Under the pieces are notes generated by a model. The model had not been told where the DNA came from. It did not search any database and saw only the letters and a list, made by a program, of their open reading frames with translations. A stretch of 64,000 bases of DNA, from contig NZ_CAMYIP010000079.1 of the NCBI RefSeq assembly GCF_947258525.1, positions 65,861 through 129,860 on the forward strand. Reading direction: 5' to 3'. This DNA comes from an uncultured Eudoraea sp. (GTDB taxonomy: Bacteria; Bacteroidota; Bacteroidia; Flavobacteriales; Flavobacteriaceae). Made by a program: the position numbers and the translations under genes. Of this stretch, positions 35,328 through 43,304 are shown in pieces (within the stretch, counting starts at the first letter, position 1; every line of letters starts with the position of its first letter).

Positions 35328-36176
35328 ATGGATTTAAAGAAGGCCATTTATTTTATGCTCCTGAGTACCCTGGCCTTTACGCTTATGAACGGACTACTGA
35401 AGTTCCTAACTTCGTACAGCGCTTATCAGATGGTTTTCTTCAGATCACTCGGTTCACTTTTTTTTACTTTTGGGTTTTTGCTTAACAGAGGTATTCCGGT
35501 GTTAGGAACACATCGCAAACTATTGATATTAAGAGGTTTAGTAGGCTCTACTTCAATGGTTTTATTTTTTATGGCCCTGCATTATATGCCTCTGGGTTCT
35601 GCTGTAGGTTTACGATATATTGCACCAATATTTGCCGCTATTTTTGCCATTTTGTTGCTAAGGGAAAAAGTAAAACCTATTCAGTGGTTGTTTTTTATTA
35701 TCTCTTTTTTAGGAGTTTTGGTGCTAAAAGGCCTTGACAGGAACGTTCCATTAATTGGTTTGGCTTTAGTACTCATAGCTTCTGTCTTTAGTGGACTTGT
35801 ATATATTATAATCCGGAAAATAGGTAGTAGGGAACATCCAGTGGTTATAGTAAATTATTTTATGTGTATTGCTACCATCATTGGTGGAGTGGGAGCCATT
35901 TTTAATTGGAAAACTCCTGTTGGAATAGATTGGTTCTTATTATCCAGCCTTGGGGTTTTTGGCTATTTTGGACAGTTGTTTATGACCAAAGCATTTCAAA
36001 TGGGAGAGACAAATGCTATAGCACCTTTAAAATATTTAGAAGTCTTTTTTGCTGTAATCGTTGGAGTTATATTTTTAGTTGAAGAATACGTTATCTGGAG
36101 TTTTGTTGGGATGGCCATGATAATAGGCGGCTTATTGCTCAACATTTGGTTTAAACAGCGATTGCTAAAGAAATAG
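35328..36176 (+). CDS. EamA/DMT-superfamily transporter
   Basis: 282 aa with ten predicted membrane spans in two five-span EamA repeats: one starts AIYFMLLSTLAFTLMNGLL, the other around VPLIGLALVLIASVFSGLVY. Family features include VFFRSLGSLFFTFGFL in the first repeat, and AIAPLKYLEVFFAVIVGVIF (TM9) with EEYVIWSFVGMAMIIGGL (TM10) in the second. It exports or imports a small metabolite of unknown nature. Confidence 0.92.
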   Translation: MDLKKAIYFMLLSTLAFTLMNGLLKFLTSYSAYQMVFFRSLGSLFFTFGFLLNRGIPVLGTHRKLLILRGLVGSTSMVLFFMALHYMPLGSAVGLRYIAPIFAAIFAILLLREKVKPIQWLFFIISFLGVLVLKGLDRNVPLIGLALVLIASVFSGLVYIIIRKIGSREHPVVIVNYFMCIATIIGGVGAIFNWKTPVGIDWFLLSSLGVFGYFGQLFMTKAFQMGETNAIAPLKYLEVFFAVIVGVIFLVEEYVIWSFVGMAMIIGGLLLNIWFKQRLLKK

Positions 36177-36283
36177 GATTATAGATGGGAGGGGAGGGCT
36201 TAAAAATATATCATAATGTTAATAGAAAAATGTGATTAAATTTATTATCTTATTGATTATTAAGGGAATATAATAGTTTTAAA

Positions 36284-36847
36284 ATGAAAAAGGGGTTTAT
36301 TGCATTAGGATTATTAACTGTTTTATGGAGCTGTGGAAGTTCCCAAAAGACAGCAGCTTCGACAGTGCAGAGCCAGGTGTTGGAGAAACTGGTGGAGCAA
36401 AAGTCTTTTCAAATTGTATCTGAATGGGCACAACCCATGAATACGAATGCCATGAATAGTATTGCCAGCAGCGGATTGCTACTCCCGGGTAATTCTGGCA
36501 GTAATATTAGCTTAATTGCTAATCCGAATTATCTGAAGATGAAGGGCGATTCTGTCGCTGCTTATTTGCCTTATTTTGGGGAACGCCAGCTATCCGGGGG
36601 ATATGGAATTGGAAGTGCCATTGAATTTAAAGGACTTCCTGATAAATTGGAGGTATCACAGAATATTAAGAAAGAAACCTATACAATAGTCTTCACGATC
36701 AAAGAAAAATCAGAAGTATATCAGGTAACGGTAACTTTGTTTAACAGCCTTGCCAGTCATGTAACTATTAATAGTTCGCAGCGTAATTTTATCCGTTATA
36801 TAGGAAAAGTCTCAGAACTGTCTAAGGAGGGAGATGGCTTGCAGTGA
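36284..36847 (+). CDS. DUF4251 lipoprotein
   Basis: 187 aa. Signal MKKGFIALGLLTVLWSCG with lipobox at Cys17. The mature protein follows DUF4251: LVEQKSFQIVSEWAQPM, LIANPNYLKMKGDSVAAYLPYFGERQ, then GGYGIGSAIEFKG and beta-rich YTIVFTIKEKSEVYQVTVTLF. Likely an outer-membrane or periplasmic lipoprotein; function unknown. It is convergent with the CHRD-like gene across a shared hairpin terminator. Confidence 0.9.
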   Translation: MKKGFIALGLLTVLWSCGSSQKTAASTVQSQVLEKLVEQKSFQIVSEWAQPMNTNAMNSIASSGLLLPGNSGSNISLIANPNYLKMKGDSVAAYLPYFGERQLSGGYGIGSAIEFKGLPDKLEVSQNIKKETYTIVFTIKEKSEVYQVTVTLFNSLASHVTINSSQRNFIRYIGKVSELSKEGDGLQ

Positions 36848-36867
36848 TTGCAAACTGGAACAAAAAA

Positions 36868-36905
36868 AAACTCCTGACATTTTAGTTTAAACAGGAGTTG
36901 TTTAT
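36868..36905. terminator. Bidirectional hairpin terminator between convergent lipoprotein genes
   Basis: Stem AACTCCTG (36869-36876) / CAGGAGTT (36892-36899), with an A-tract before and a T-rich stretch after, so it can serve both the plus-strand DUF4251 gene and the minus-strand CHRD-like gene. Confidence 0.7.
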
Positions 36906-36923
36906 TTTACAAAAACAGGATTC

Positions 36924-37379
36924 TTAATTAGCGTTTATCCCAATATCAGCAATGGCCACAACATCCGGGTTAGTGCTGCTCTCCTCGATCCTTACATGCC
37001 CATCCAGATTTAAGAGTTTGTCAAAATCAATTGGGGTACCGTCATCTAACTGGGTTACCACGGTAGTACTGACTGCACAGGTACAGGGCTCGAGGGTAAT
37101 AGCTACAGGGCCACCTTCAGCAGCTGTATTAAAACGGATATTTGCCGGGTGTTCGTCTGTATTGGTATTAAGTAGCTCAATAAGAATAGTTGTGTTGTCA
37201 TTGCTATCCCTGGTAAAGGAAGCGGTACCGGTAATACCTGATGCATTTACGGGGCTTAATTCGTAATCGATCTGATCAACAATAATTTCATTTACTCCGG
37301 TGGGTTCTATATCGCTATTATTACAACTAAATAGTAGTGTTAACGCGATGAACATGAAAAAAGTTGGGGCTTTTTTCAT
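36924..37379 (-). CDS. CHRD-like lipoprotein, copy 1 of a tandem pair
   Basis: 151 aa from the ATG at 37379; three codons upstream (MAK) is the alternative at 37388. Signal MKKAPTFFMFIALTLLFSCN with lipobox at Cys19. The mature part resembles CHRD-type beta-sandwich domains: SGITGTASFTRDSN, EHPANIRFN (where CHRD has HPAHIH) and LLNLDGHVRIEES before ADIGIN. Two cysteines lie in CTCA. It is highly similar along its length to the neighbour at 37635. Ligand unknown. Confidence 0.85.
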   Translation of the reverse strand: MKKAPTFFMFIALTLLFSCNNSDIEPTGVNEIIVDQIDYELSPVNASGITGTASFTRDSNDNTTILIELLNTNTDEHPANIRFNTAAEGGPVAITLEPCTCAVSTTVVTQLDDGTPIDFDKLLNLDGHVRIEESSTNPDVVAIADIGINAN

Positions 37380-37634
37380 CTTCGCCAATTTTATAGGTTA
37401 TTTTCTTAAGGTTATTTTCCTAAACAAATTTACGCAACAAACTAACAAATTTTTATAAATGGTTCATTTTATTCGCTAATATGAATTAATATTTCGCTGA
37501 CAGGAAATTTCAGACCTGACTAAAGTAATATGAAAAAATGCTAATTGAGACTTTATGTCCGAAGTGGGGTAAAGATCTATAAACCCTAACTTGTATTTAA
37601 GCCAGGACTTGTTTTTTTTCAACCTAACGAAACC

Positions 37635-38105
37635 TTAATTTGCGTTTGTGCCTATATCCGCTACTGAAACAACCATATTTGGGTTGGCACTGCTTTCCCC
37701 AATACTTACATGTCCATCCAGATTTAAAAGCTTGTCAAAATCTACGGGGGTACCATCATCTAAACGAGTCACCACTGTTGTGCCAACAGCACATTCGCAA
37801 ACCTCAAGAGTTATAGCAATGGTGCTGCCGCCTTCAGCTGCACTGCCGAAACGAACAAAGGCAGGGTGTTCTTTAGTTGTGGTATTTTGAAGTTCAATTA
37901 GGATAGTTGTATTGTCGTTGCTATCTCGGGTTAGAGTTGCTTTTCCTGTAATTCCGGAGCCATTAACAGCGCTTAATGAGTAATCGATCTGATCAACAAT
38001 TATTTCATTTACTCCTGTGGGTTCTATATTATTGTCTTTACCGCAACTCGAAAGAATTGTTAAAGCGATGAGCAATAAAAAATAAGGGGCTTTTTTCATT
38101 TTCAT
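37635..38105 (-). CDS. CHRD-like lipoprotein, copy 2 of a tandem pair
   Basis: 156 aa from the ATG at 38105, with another possible start at 38099; a longer frame to 38147 lacks a signal-like start. Signal MKMKKAPYFLLLIALTILSSCG with lipobox at Cys21. Near-identical in plan to copy 1: EPTGVNEIIVDQIDYSLS, SGITGKATLTRDSN, EHPAFVRFG, CECA and LLNLDGHVSIGES before ADIGTN. It is separated from copy 1 by about 250 bases and on the same strand, a recent duplication. Confidence 0.85.
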   Translation of the reverse strand: MKMKKAPYFLLLIALTILSSCGKDNNIEPTGVNEIIVDQIDYSLSAVNGSGITGKATLTRDSNDNTTILIELQNTTTKEHPAFVRFGSAAEGGSTIAITLEVCECAVGTTVVTRLDDGTPVDFDKLLNLDGHVSIGESSANPNMVVSVADIGTNAN

Positions 38106-38259
38106 ATTTTTTTTGGCTATTTTCTTCCACGAATTTATATAAAGCAATTTGTAATACTTCGCGAAGAATTCATTTATTCGGTGAATTGTTATTAAAAATC
38201 GTTTAACGCAATATTAAGAGTTTGCAAGATTATTCTTTTGGCCACGTAAGAACTGGATG

Positions 38260-38289
38260 TATTATTACGTGTATGTATACGTAATAATA
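38260..38289. repeat. Perfect 11-bp inverted repeat
   Basis: TATTATTACGT (38260-38270) and ACGTAATAATA (38279-38289) with an 8-base spacer. No T-run follows, so it is not a typical terminator; it lies about 155 bases upstream of the CHRD-like copy 2 start and could be a regulator site. Confidence 0.6.
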
Positions 38290-38412
38290 TTTATAAGTTA
38301 TTGAGAAACAGCGGCTCCGAAAAGTGTATTAGCTTTAGTATTCGAACTTATTTTAGGGACCAAAGAGAATATGGGAGGTAAGTTCTGAAAAAGTCTATTT
38401 GACATACAACAT

Positions 38413-38445
38413 CTTTTAAAATTATCCTGCGGATGATTTTAAAAG
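38413..38445. repeat. 15-bp stem, 3-base loop hairpin
   Basis: Left arm CTTTTAAAATTATCC (38413-38427), loop TGC, right arm GGATGATTTTAAAAG (38431-38445). All positions pair except one that would be G-T. It lies between a TTGACATA at 38399 and its inverted copy at 38468. Confidence 0.7.
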
Positions 38446-38512
38446 GGTGCGAGCTGATGCGGCTGGGATTATGTCAACAACATCGATATGGGGGAGTATT
38501 GAAATATTCTAT

Positions 38513-38646
38513 TTGACATAATATAAATTATGGTTCAAATATGTCTGTATTGTAAAACGGCGCATACCCCGTATTTGATATAATTGTAGATATAGCTGAC
38601 ACGCCAGTGTTCTATATCGTCAACAATTATGTCAAAGCCGTTTTAC
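38513..38646. repeat. Long imperfect inverted repeat with nested arms
   Basis: Outer arms GTAAAACGGC (38552-38561) and GCCGTTTTAC (38637-38646) are perfect inverse copies. Inside, TTTGATATAATTGT and ATATAG pair imperfectly with CTATATCGTC and ACAATTATGTCAAA, closing on an ACAC-GCCA-GTGT tip near 38600. A TTGACATAAT at 38513 faces ATTATGTCAA at 38626. Confidence 0.65.
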
Positions 38647-38748
38647 TGAAAGGCTTGTTTATATTCGTAAGTCATAATTCTATTATGTAAAATATCCTTC
38701 AACATTTTCCCTTCCAATTGTAACAGATCAGCTCTTGTTCTAAGGGAT

Positions 38749-38783
38749 AAAAAAAACGCCTTACCAATATGATAAGACGTTTT
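38749..38783 (-). terminator. Rho-independent terminator of the FKBP gene
   Basis: On the minus strand the RNA reads AAAACGTCTTAT...ATAAGGCGTTTT-like arms (38771-38783 and 38753-38764) followed by a U-run from the A-tract at 38749-38756. It lies about 25 bases after the FKBP stop. Confidence 0.75.
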
Positions 38784-38806
38784 GTTCCATATTGGGATTG
38801 ACTGTT

Positions 38807-39235
38807 CTATAGTATGTCTACCAATTCGAGATCAAACACAAGATCCTGGCCCGCTAAGGGATGGTTGGCATCTATTATAATATCTTCTGCTTCAACTTTA
38901 GCAATTCTGAATTGTTGTTGAGATCCATCAGCATTATTGCCTACTAAACCCATTCCAACTTCCGGCTTAATATCTTCAGGCAGATCTTTTTTAGGGACTT
39001 TATGAAAAAGTGCCTCATTTACCTCGCCATAAGCTTCATTCTTTTCAATCTTAATTGTTTTCTTCTCATTTACCTCCATATCAATCAGTCCTTTTTCAAA
39101 ACCAGGGATTAACTGGCCTTTTCCAAGCTCCACTTGTAATGGTTCTCGTTCTAATGAACTATCAAAAACTTGTCCATCATTTAGTTTCCCTGTATAATGG
39201 ACTTTTACCACGTCATTTTCTTTTACTTTACTCAT
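38807..39235 (-). CDS. SlyD-type FKBP peptidyl-prolyl isomerase
   Basis: 142 aa. The FKBP domain VVKVHYTGKLNDGQVFDSSL is interrupted by the insert-in-flap typical of SlyD: EKKTIKIEKNEAYGEVNEALFHKVPKKDLP, then MGLVGNNADGSQQQF, with a return via ANHPLAGQDLVFDLELVDI. It acts as a folding isomerase and chaperone in the cytosol. It lacks the metal-binding His/Cys tail of E. coli SlyD. It has its own -7 box and terminator, so it is a single-gene unit. Confidence 0.93.
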   Translation of the reverse strand: MSKVKENDVVKVHYTGKLNDGQVFDSSLEREPLQVELGKGQLIPGFEKGLIDMEVNEKKTIKIEKNEAYGEVNEALFHKVPKKDLPEDIKPEVGMGLVGNNADGSQQQFRIAKVEAEDIIIDANHPLAGQDLVFDLELVDIL

Positions 39236-39600
39236 AATTATTCGTTTGTATTTTTAAAAAACGATGCAAAGATATGTGGTATAAAATGGTTAAAAGAAGG
39301 AATTCAAAAAAACATTACTTTCTACATAACCTTGCTTACAGAAAGTGTTTATACGCAAGGATCATCTTATTGGAATAGCATTCCTGAAAATAAAGTATAG
39401 GATTACAGCTAAAAGAAATAAATCGTGAAACTTCTAAACAAACTCGTGTAGCATACCCTTTTTATAGTATTTCCTCTCCCCTGCCAAATCATAAAATTGT
39501 TAAATATTTCTTAATATAGTACCTTTTTATACATAGTACTGTAACAAAAAATATTAACCGTCGTCTATTGCATAAAGACAACAACTAAAAAAACAAAGTG
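39236..39600. other. 365-base intergenic stretch
   Basis: AT-rich. It holds the FKBP promoter at its left end and the leader of the small membrane protein at its right end (A-rich, AACAACTAAAAAAACAAAG before the start). A plus-strand frame at 39197-39400 lacks any protein-like pattern. Nothing else is supported. Confidence 0.5.
39267..39274 (-). promoter_or_regulatory. TATCTTTG -7 box for the FKBP gene
   Basis: The minus strand reads TATCTTTG, an exact TAnnTTTG match, 31 bases before the ATG at 39235. The -33 region is T-rich without a clear TTG. Confidence 0.5.
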
Positions 39601-39816
39601 ATGTTTAATTTCGCAATCTTTATTTTTACCAAAGCGATTAAAATGTTCGGAATTTCCGCAGCAGTATATGACATTTACTTTAGCCTGTTCAGTTCAATGG
39701 AGATTAACTTTACCCTCTTAATTTATACCCTGGTCATTGAATCCTTTTTTGTGTTTATGAAAACTACCCATATTGAAATTCCATTATGGCTGGAAGCCAT
39801 AGAAGATTTTATTTAA
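39601..39816 (+). CDS. Possible small membrane protein (71 aa)
   Basis: ATG at 39601 (a GTG directly precedes it). MFNFAIFIFTKAIKMFGISAA..., then FSLFSSMEINFTLLIYTLVIESFFVFM and an acidic end WLEAIEDFI: two hydrophobic spans. The long A-rich leader and the isolated position are consistent with a real gene, but no family is recognised and AT-rich DNA easily gives hydrophobic frames. Confidence 0.45.
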   Translation: MFNFAIFIFTKAIKMFGISAAVYDIYFSLFSSMEINFTLLIYTLVIESFFVFMKTTHIEIPLWLEAIEDFI

Positions 39817-39908
39817 AATCAGAGCGTCTCAATACCTTTATCTCCTTAAATATTTACCTCCCCTTCCGTTTGGCAGTTAATGCAAGAAATTCTATTACAA
39901 AATGATAG

Positions 39909-40784
39909 TTAGGAAATACCGTGTGTTTTTACGTTTTTATCGATTTGATGAACAAGCCCCCTTAAAAAATTACCGGGACCAATCTCGGTAAATTCAGTGG
40001 CTCCATCCTCTATCATATGGAGAATGGTATGCCTCCACATTACCGGATGCGTTAATTGATCAACTAAATTTTTCTTAATCAAAGCCACATCTTCTGTTGG
40101 TCTTCCTGCAATATTCTGGTAAATAGGACAAATAGGTTTTTTAAATTCGGTTTCCTCTATGGCTGCTTTAAACTCTTCCACTATTGGTTCCATAAAGGGC
40201 GAATGAAATGCACCACTTACCGGCAAATTTACCACCGCCTTGGCACCCGGCCTCAATTTATCACAAGCTTCTTTCAGGGCTTTCTTCTCACCCGAAATAA
40301 CAACCTGATGTAGCGCATTGTAATTGGCAGGGACCACTACCCCATCTACATGCTCACAGATATCTTTAACGATTACATCATATAACCCAACCACAACGGC
40401 CATTCCGGTATTCTCATCTTGACATACTTTTTGCATAGCAGTGGCGCGTCTGGAGATAAGTTTCAGGGCCGCTTCAAAATCCAAAGCTTCAATAGCAGCC
40501 AATGCTGATATCTCGCCCAGGGAATGCCCGGCAACCATATCGGGTTTAAAATCCGCTCCCATGGTTTTTGACAAGATATAGGAATGTAGAAAAATTGCAG
40601 GCTGGGAAAATTTTGTTTGTTTCAGATCTCTTGCAGAGCCTTTAAACATGACATCCGTAATAGAAAATCCTAAAAGTTCATTAGCCCTGTTAAAATATTC
40701 CCGTGCCAATTCAGATTTCTGATATAATTTTTTCCCCATACCAGGGAATTGTGTGCCTTGACCAGGAAATAAGTACGCATGCAT
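39909..40784 (-). CDS. fabD: Malonyl-CoA:ACP transacylase
   Basis: 291 aa. N-terminal AYLFPGQGTQFPGMG, active-site serine in GHSLGE, Arg-containing ISRRATAMQ and the catalytic His in GAFHSPFM are all present. It charges ACP with malonate for fatty-acid synthesis and could also supply the carrier protein of the polyketide cluster, which lacks its own transacylase. It stands alone on the minus strand. Confidence 0.96.
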   Translation of the reverse strand: MHAYLFPGQGTQFPGMGKKLYQKSELAREYFNRANELLGFSITDVMFKGSARDLKQTKFSQPAIFLHSYILSKTMGADFKPDMVAGHSLGEISALAAIEALDFEAALKLISRRATAMQKVCQDENTGMAVVVGLYDVIVKDICEHVDGVVVPANYNALHQVVISGEKKALKEACDKLRPGAKAVVNLPVSGAFHSPFMEPIVEEFKAAIEETEFKKPICPIYQNIAGRPTEDVALIKKNLVDQLTHPVMWRHTILHMIEDGATEFTEIGPGNFLRGLVHQIDKNVKTHGIS

Positions 40785-41066
40785 AAATACAGTAGATTTT
40801 TAGTGAATCAATTTATATCAGACTTAAGTAGATAAGAAATTACTGCCTTGTTGATAACAAGAACCGTAGCATTCTTATCATGAATATAAAGAAACTATAT
40901 TTTCTTACAAATTTTGTTTAAAAACGATAATATTCAAGTTTAATGGTTATAAGTCATTTCATGCACTCATCTTCGTTCAACTTCATCGGACAGGTATAAG
41001 CCAGAACACTTTAGAACAGATGCACCAGTAATTTGTATAAAGGGCGTAAGGACTATTCTTTAATTG

Positions 41067-41840
41067 TTAAGCTTTTAATTTTTTAATTGCTATCGGACCA
41101 TTTTCTGTGGATAAGAAAAGTAATGATCCTCCACCATTAATTCTTGCTGTATTAATTATTGGTTGCCTGGAATACTGTTTTGAATTTAGATTGATGATTT
41201 TCTTATCAGAATCTATATTAAAATCCGATTCAACATAGCCATTTTTGCGTGAAATCAACCTTAAATCGCGTTTAGCGGTATGAGGCAAAGCTACTGTTAC
41301 TCCACCATTAATAGTTACTAATGAAATGGGCTGTTTTTTATCAATTGTATCAAAACTTGTAGCTATCTCTCCATTAGCTGCATTGACAAGGGCATATTTA
41401 CCGATTCGCTCTAATTTTACTGAACCGTTTAGGGTATTTATTTCAACTCCATTTCTAAGGTTCTCGGCATAAATTTCACCTCCTTTTAAAAGCTCAATTT
41501 CAAGAAATAAATTTTCTGGAATTTTTAAGTTCAAATCTATGGATTCAAAGCCTTTTGGTTTTCTGGTTTGTATATAGAGTTTCTTCTTTATTACCTCAAA
41601 ACTCACAAAATTTGATAGATCATCAATGCTTACAGTTTTTTTTGAAGTATCTGTGTGCTTTGCCTCTATGTTAAAGACTTTTTTCTTATTAATAGTAGTT
41701 CCAATGACATTAATGTTGCCCCAATAGGAAGTAATATATACCCCTTCTATATCTTTATAATCAGACAGATCTTTTTGGCTGTAACTATTTGTGCTAACTA
41801 CTAGCAGAAGTGTTATTAGAATAAGATTAATTGTTTTCAT
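41067..41840 (-). CDS. DUF4097-like secreted beta-repeat protein in an ECF sigma operon
   Basis: 257 aa. Signal peptide MKTINLILITLLLVVSTNSYSQ. The mature part is a run of short beta strands typical of DUF4097/polymer-forming adhesin-like folds: VYITSYWGNINVIG, LNLKIPENLFLEIELLKGGEIYAENL, VEINTLNGSVKLERI, LVTINGGVTVALP, TARINGGGSLLFLSTENG. It lies 22 bases after the anti-sigma gene and likely belongs to that operon, so it may be part of the cell-envelope output of the system. Confidence 0.82.
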   Translation of the reverse strand: MKTINLILITLLLVVSTNSYSQKDLSDYKDIEGVYITSYWGNINVIGTTINKKKVFNIEAKHTDTSKKTVSIDDLSNFVSFEVIKKKLYIQTRKPKGFESIDLNLKIPENLFLEIELLKGGEIYAENLRNGVEINTLNGSVKLERIGKYALVNAANGEIATSFDTIDKKQPISLVTINGGVTVALPHTAKRDLRLISRKNGYVESDFNIDSDKKIINLNSKQYSRQPIINTARINGGGSLLFLSTENGPIAIKKLKA

Positions 41841-41862
41841 AATTGTTCGTTTTTTGATGTTT

Positions 41863-42525
41863 TTACTGATTTGATAAAATATATTTTACTTTTTGCCTAA
41901 CCGTCTTATCCAAATCTTTTCTTTGATTAAAAACTAATAATTCACTTGAAAAATCGATATGCTCCGAGGATTCAAGCGAGTTTAGAAGTGCCATTTGAAC
42001 TGATGGAATGGATTCAGATTTAAGACTGTTATAAAATTCGTTATCTAATTTAGATTGATAATTAGCCAACAAATCAACTATGGTAACTTTAATATTCGGA
42101 TTAATTTCATTTTTTAATTCACTTTTCAGCCAACTTATATCTCCTGAGCTTAATTGCTGTTTGTTCAACTCATAAATAAAACCCAGTCTATCCGGATTCG
42201 ACCGGAGTTTCCTATAATCATATTCAAAACCATTATTGCTATTAGTGAGCATAAAAAATAGGATGATTATACTTGCAGCTGCAGTCAAATATGGCCACCA
42301 CGCTTTAAATTTTATTATCGGTTTTGAATTAGTGTTTTTTTCCTCAACAAATTTGTAGAATTTAGCATCTGTTGCTGGACTAACTTTCTCATGAGGGATT
42401 CCTTTTAATTCTGATAGTATCTGTTTTAATTCTTCTCCTTGCTCAGAAACTTCTTCATTCACTGGTTTATTGGTAACGCCGTCTAAATAATCCATTATTT
42501 CTTTATCAAACTGATCTTCTTTCAT
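41863..42525 (-). CDS. Membrane-anchored anti-sigma-factor-like protein
   Basis: 220 aa. The cytosolic N-terminal part (MKEDQFDKEIMDYLDGVTNK) is followed by a single membrane span WWPYLTAAASIIILFFMLT, then a periplasmic helical region resembling HEAT-like repeats. It overlaps the sigma-factor gene by 4 bases (ATGA), the usual sigma/anti-sigma arrangement. It probably holds the sigma factor at the membrane until a signal arrives. Confidence 0.85.
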   Translation of the reverse strand: MKEDQFDKEIMDYLDGVTNKPVNEEVSEQGEELKQILSELKGIPHEKVSPATDAKFYKFVEEKNTNSKPIIKFKAWWPYLTAAASIIILFFMLTNSNNGFEYDYRKLRSNPDRLGFIYELNKQQLSSGDISWLKSELKNEINPNIKVTIVDLLANYQSKLDNEFYNSLKSESIPSVQMALLNSLESSEHIDFSSELLVFNQRKDLDKTVRQKVKYILSNQ

Positions 42526-43061
42526 AGTTCTGAATCTTTTAGTAGTTCTTTTAAATTTTTAAGCGCTCTGCATACCTTAATACGCGCATTATTAATGGAT
42601 ATATTTTCATTGGCAGCAATGTCTTCATAGGTCATTTCCAACAGGTAATACATGTTTATGATATTTCTTTGAGGAGGTTTTAATTTATTGAGAGCGGCAT
42701 GCAACAGTTTGTCTCTACTTTTTGTTTCATCAGGAAGCTCAGGCTGAATCATTATAATTTCCTGCTTCAATTTATCAATGGATTGACGTTTACCCCACTT
42801 CTTATAATAATCCTTTGAAAGATTGGAAGCTATTTGAAATATCCATGGACGTGCCTTTTTGGTTGCACTATAACTGCTTCTATATTTATAAATTCTTTCA
42901 AAGGTTTCCATTAAGAGATCATTGCTTGCATTATAATCCTGAATTGTTCGTATAAAAAAAGTAAACAGGATATTTTTATACCGCTCATAAAGAACACCCA
43001 GGCTCTTGGTATCGCCATTTTTTATATTGGTCATTAAGTGTTCGTCAGTTAAGCCGGTCAT
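42522..43061 (-). CDS. ECF-type RNA polymerase sigma factor
   Basis: 179 aa. Region 2 is LGVLYERYKNILFTFFIRTIQDYNASNDLLMETFERIY, seen in part as YKNILFTFF and DLLMETFERIYKY; region 4 is the helix-turn-helix LPPQRNIINMYYLLEMTYEDIA with NISINNARIKVCRALKNL. It directs transcription of a small regulon, probably including its own operon (sigma, anti-sigma, DUF4097 protein). The signal sensed is unknown. Confidence 0.93.
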   Translation of the reverse strand: MTGLTDEHLMTNIKNGDTKSLGVLYERYKNILFTFFIRTIQDYNASNDLLMETFERIYKYRSSYSATKKARPWIFQIASNLSKDYYKKWGKRQSIDKLKQEIIMIQPELPDETKSRDKLLHAALNKLKPPQRNIINMYYLLEMTYEDIAANENISINNARIKVCRALKNLKELLKDSEL

Positions 43062-43250
43062 ATAGTATATATACTTAAAATTTCCTTTTTCATTTCACTT
43101 TTAATTTAATAAAATCTTACTGCACGAATTTTACTTCGCTTCTTTATAGCTAAAAATGAGTGTTTGCCAGCTCCCATCCTTTCCTCCTCCGCTCATTCTT
43201 TCTGGAAGAGCCTATGCTTCCAAAATGTGCTTTAAGATGGTTTGGGGTAC

Positions 43251-43281
43251 AAAAAAGCCAGTACACAAGTATACTGGCTTT
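43251..43281 (-). terminator. Rho-independent terminator of the alcohol dehydrogenase gene
   Basis: Arms AAAGCCAGTA (43254-43263) and TACTGGCTTT (43272-43281), 8-base loop; on the minus strand the 3' arm runs into a U-run from AAAAAA at 43251. About 24 bases after the adh stop. Confidence 0.85.
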
Positions 43282-43304
43282 GTCTTTTAAAATTGGATTT
43301 ATCG

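Larger units (their letters stand above)
38106..38806. other. About 700-base non-coding region rich in inverted repeats
   Basis: No convincing coding frame on either strand. The stretch contains an 11-bp hairpin (38260-38289), a 15-bp hairpin (38413-38445), four copies of TTGACATA(AT) in alternating orientation (38399, 38468, 38513, 38626) and a long imperfect hairpin (38552-38646). It ends in the FKBP terminator. It may encode a structured RNA or be the remains of a small mobile element. Confidence 0.7.

Noticed and set aside
38513..38646. Integron attC site or CRISPR repeat
   Set aside because: The inverted repeats lack attC core sites and no integrase is near; repeats are not regularly spaced as in CRISPR.
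39197..39400. 67-codon plus-strand frame near the FKBP promoter
   Set aside because: Overlaps the FKBP start and promoter antisense; no recognisable features.
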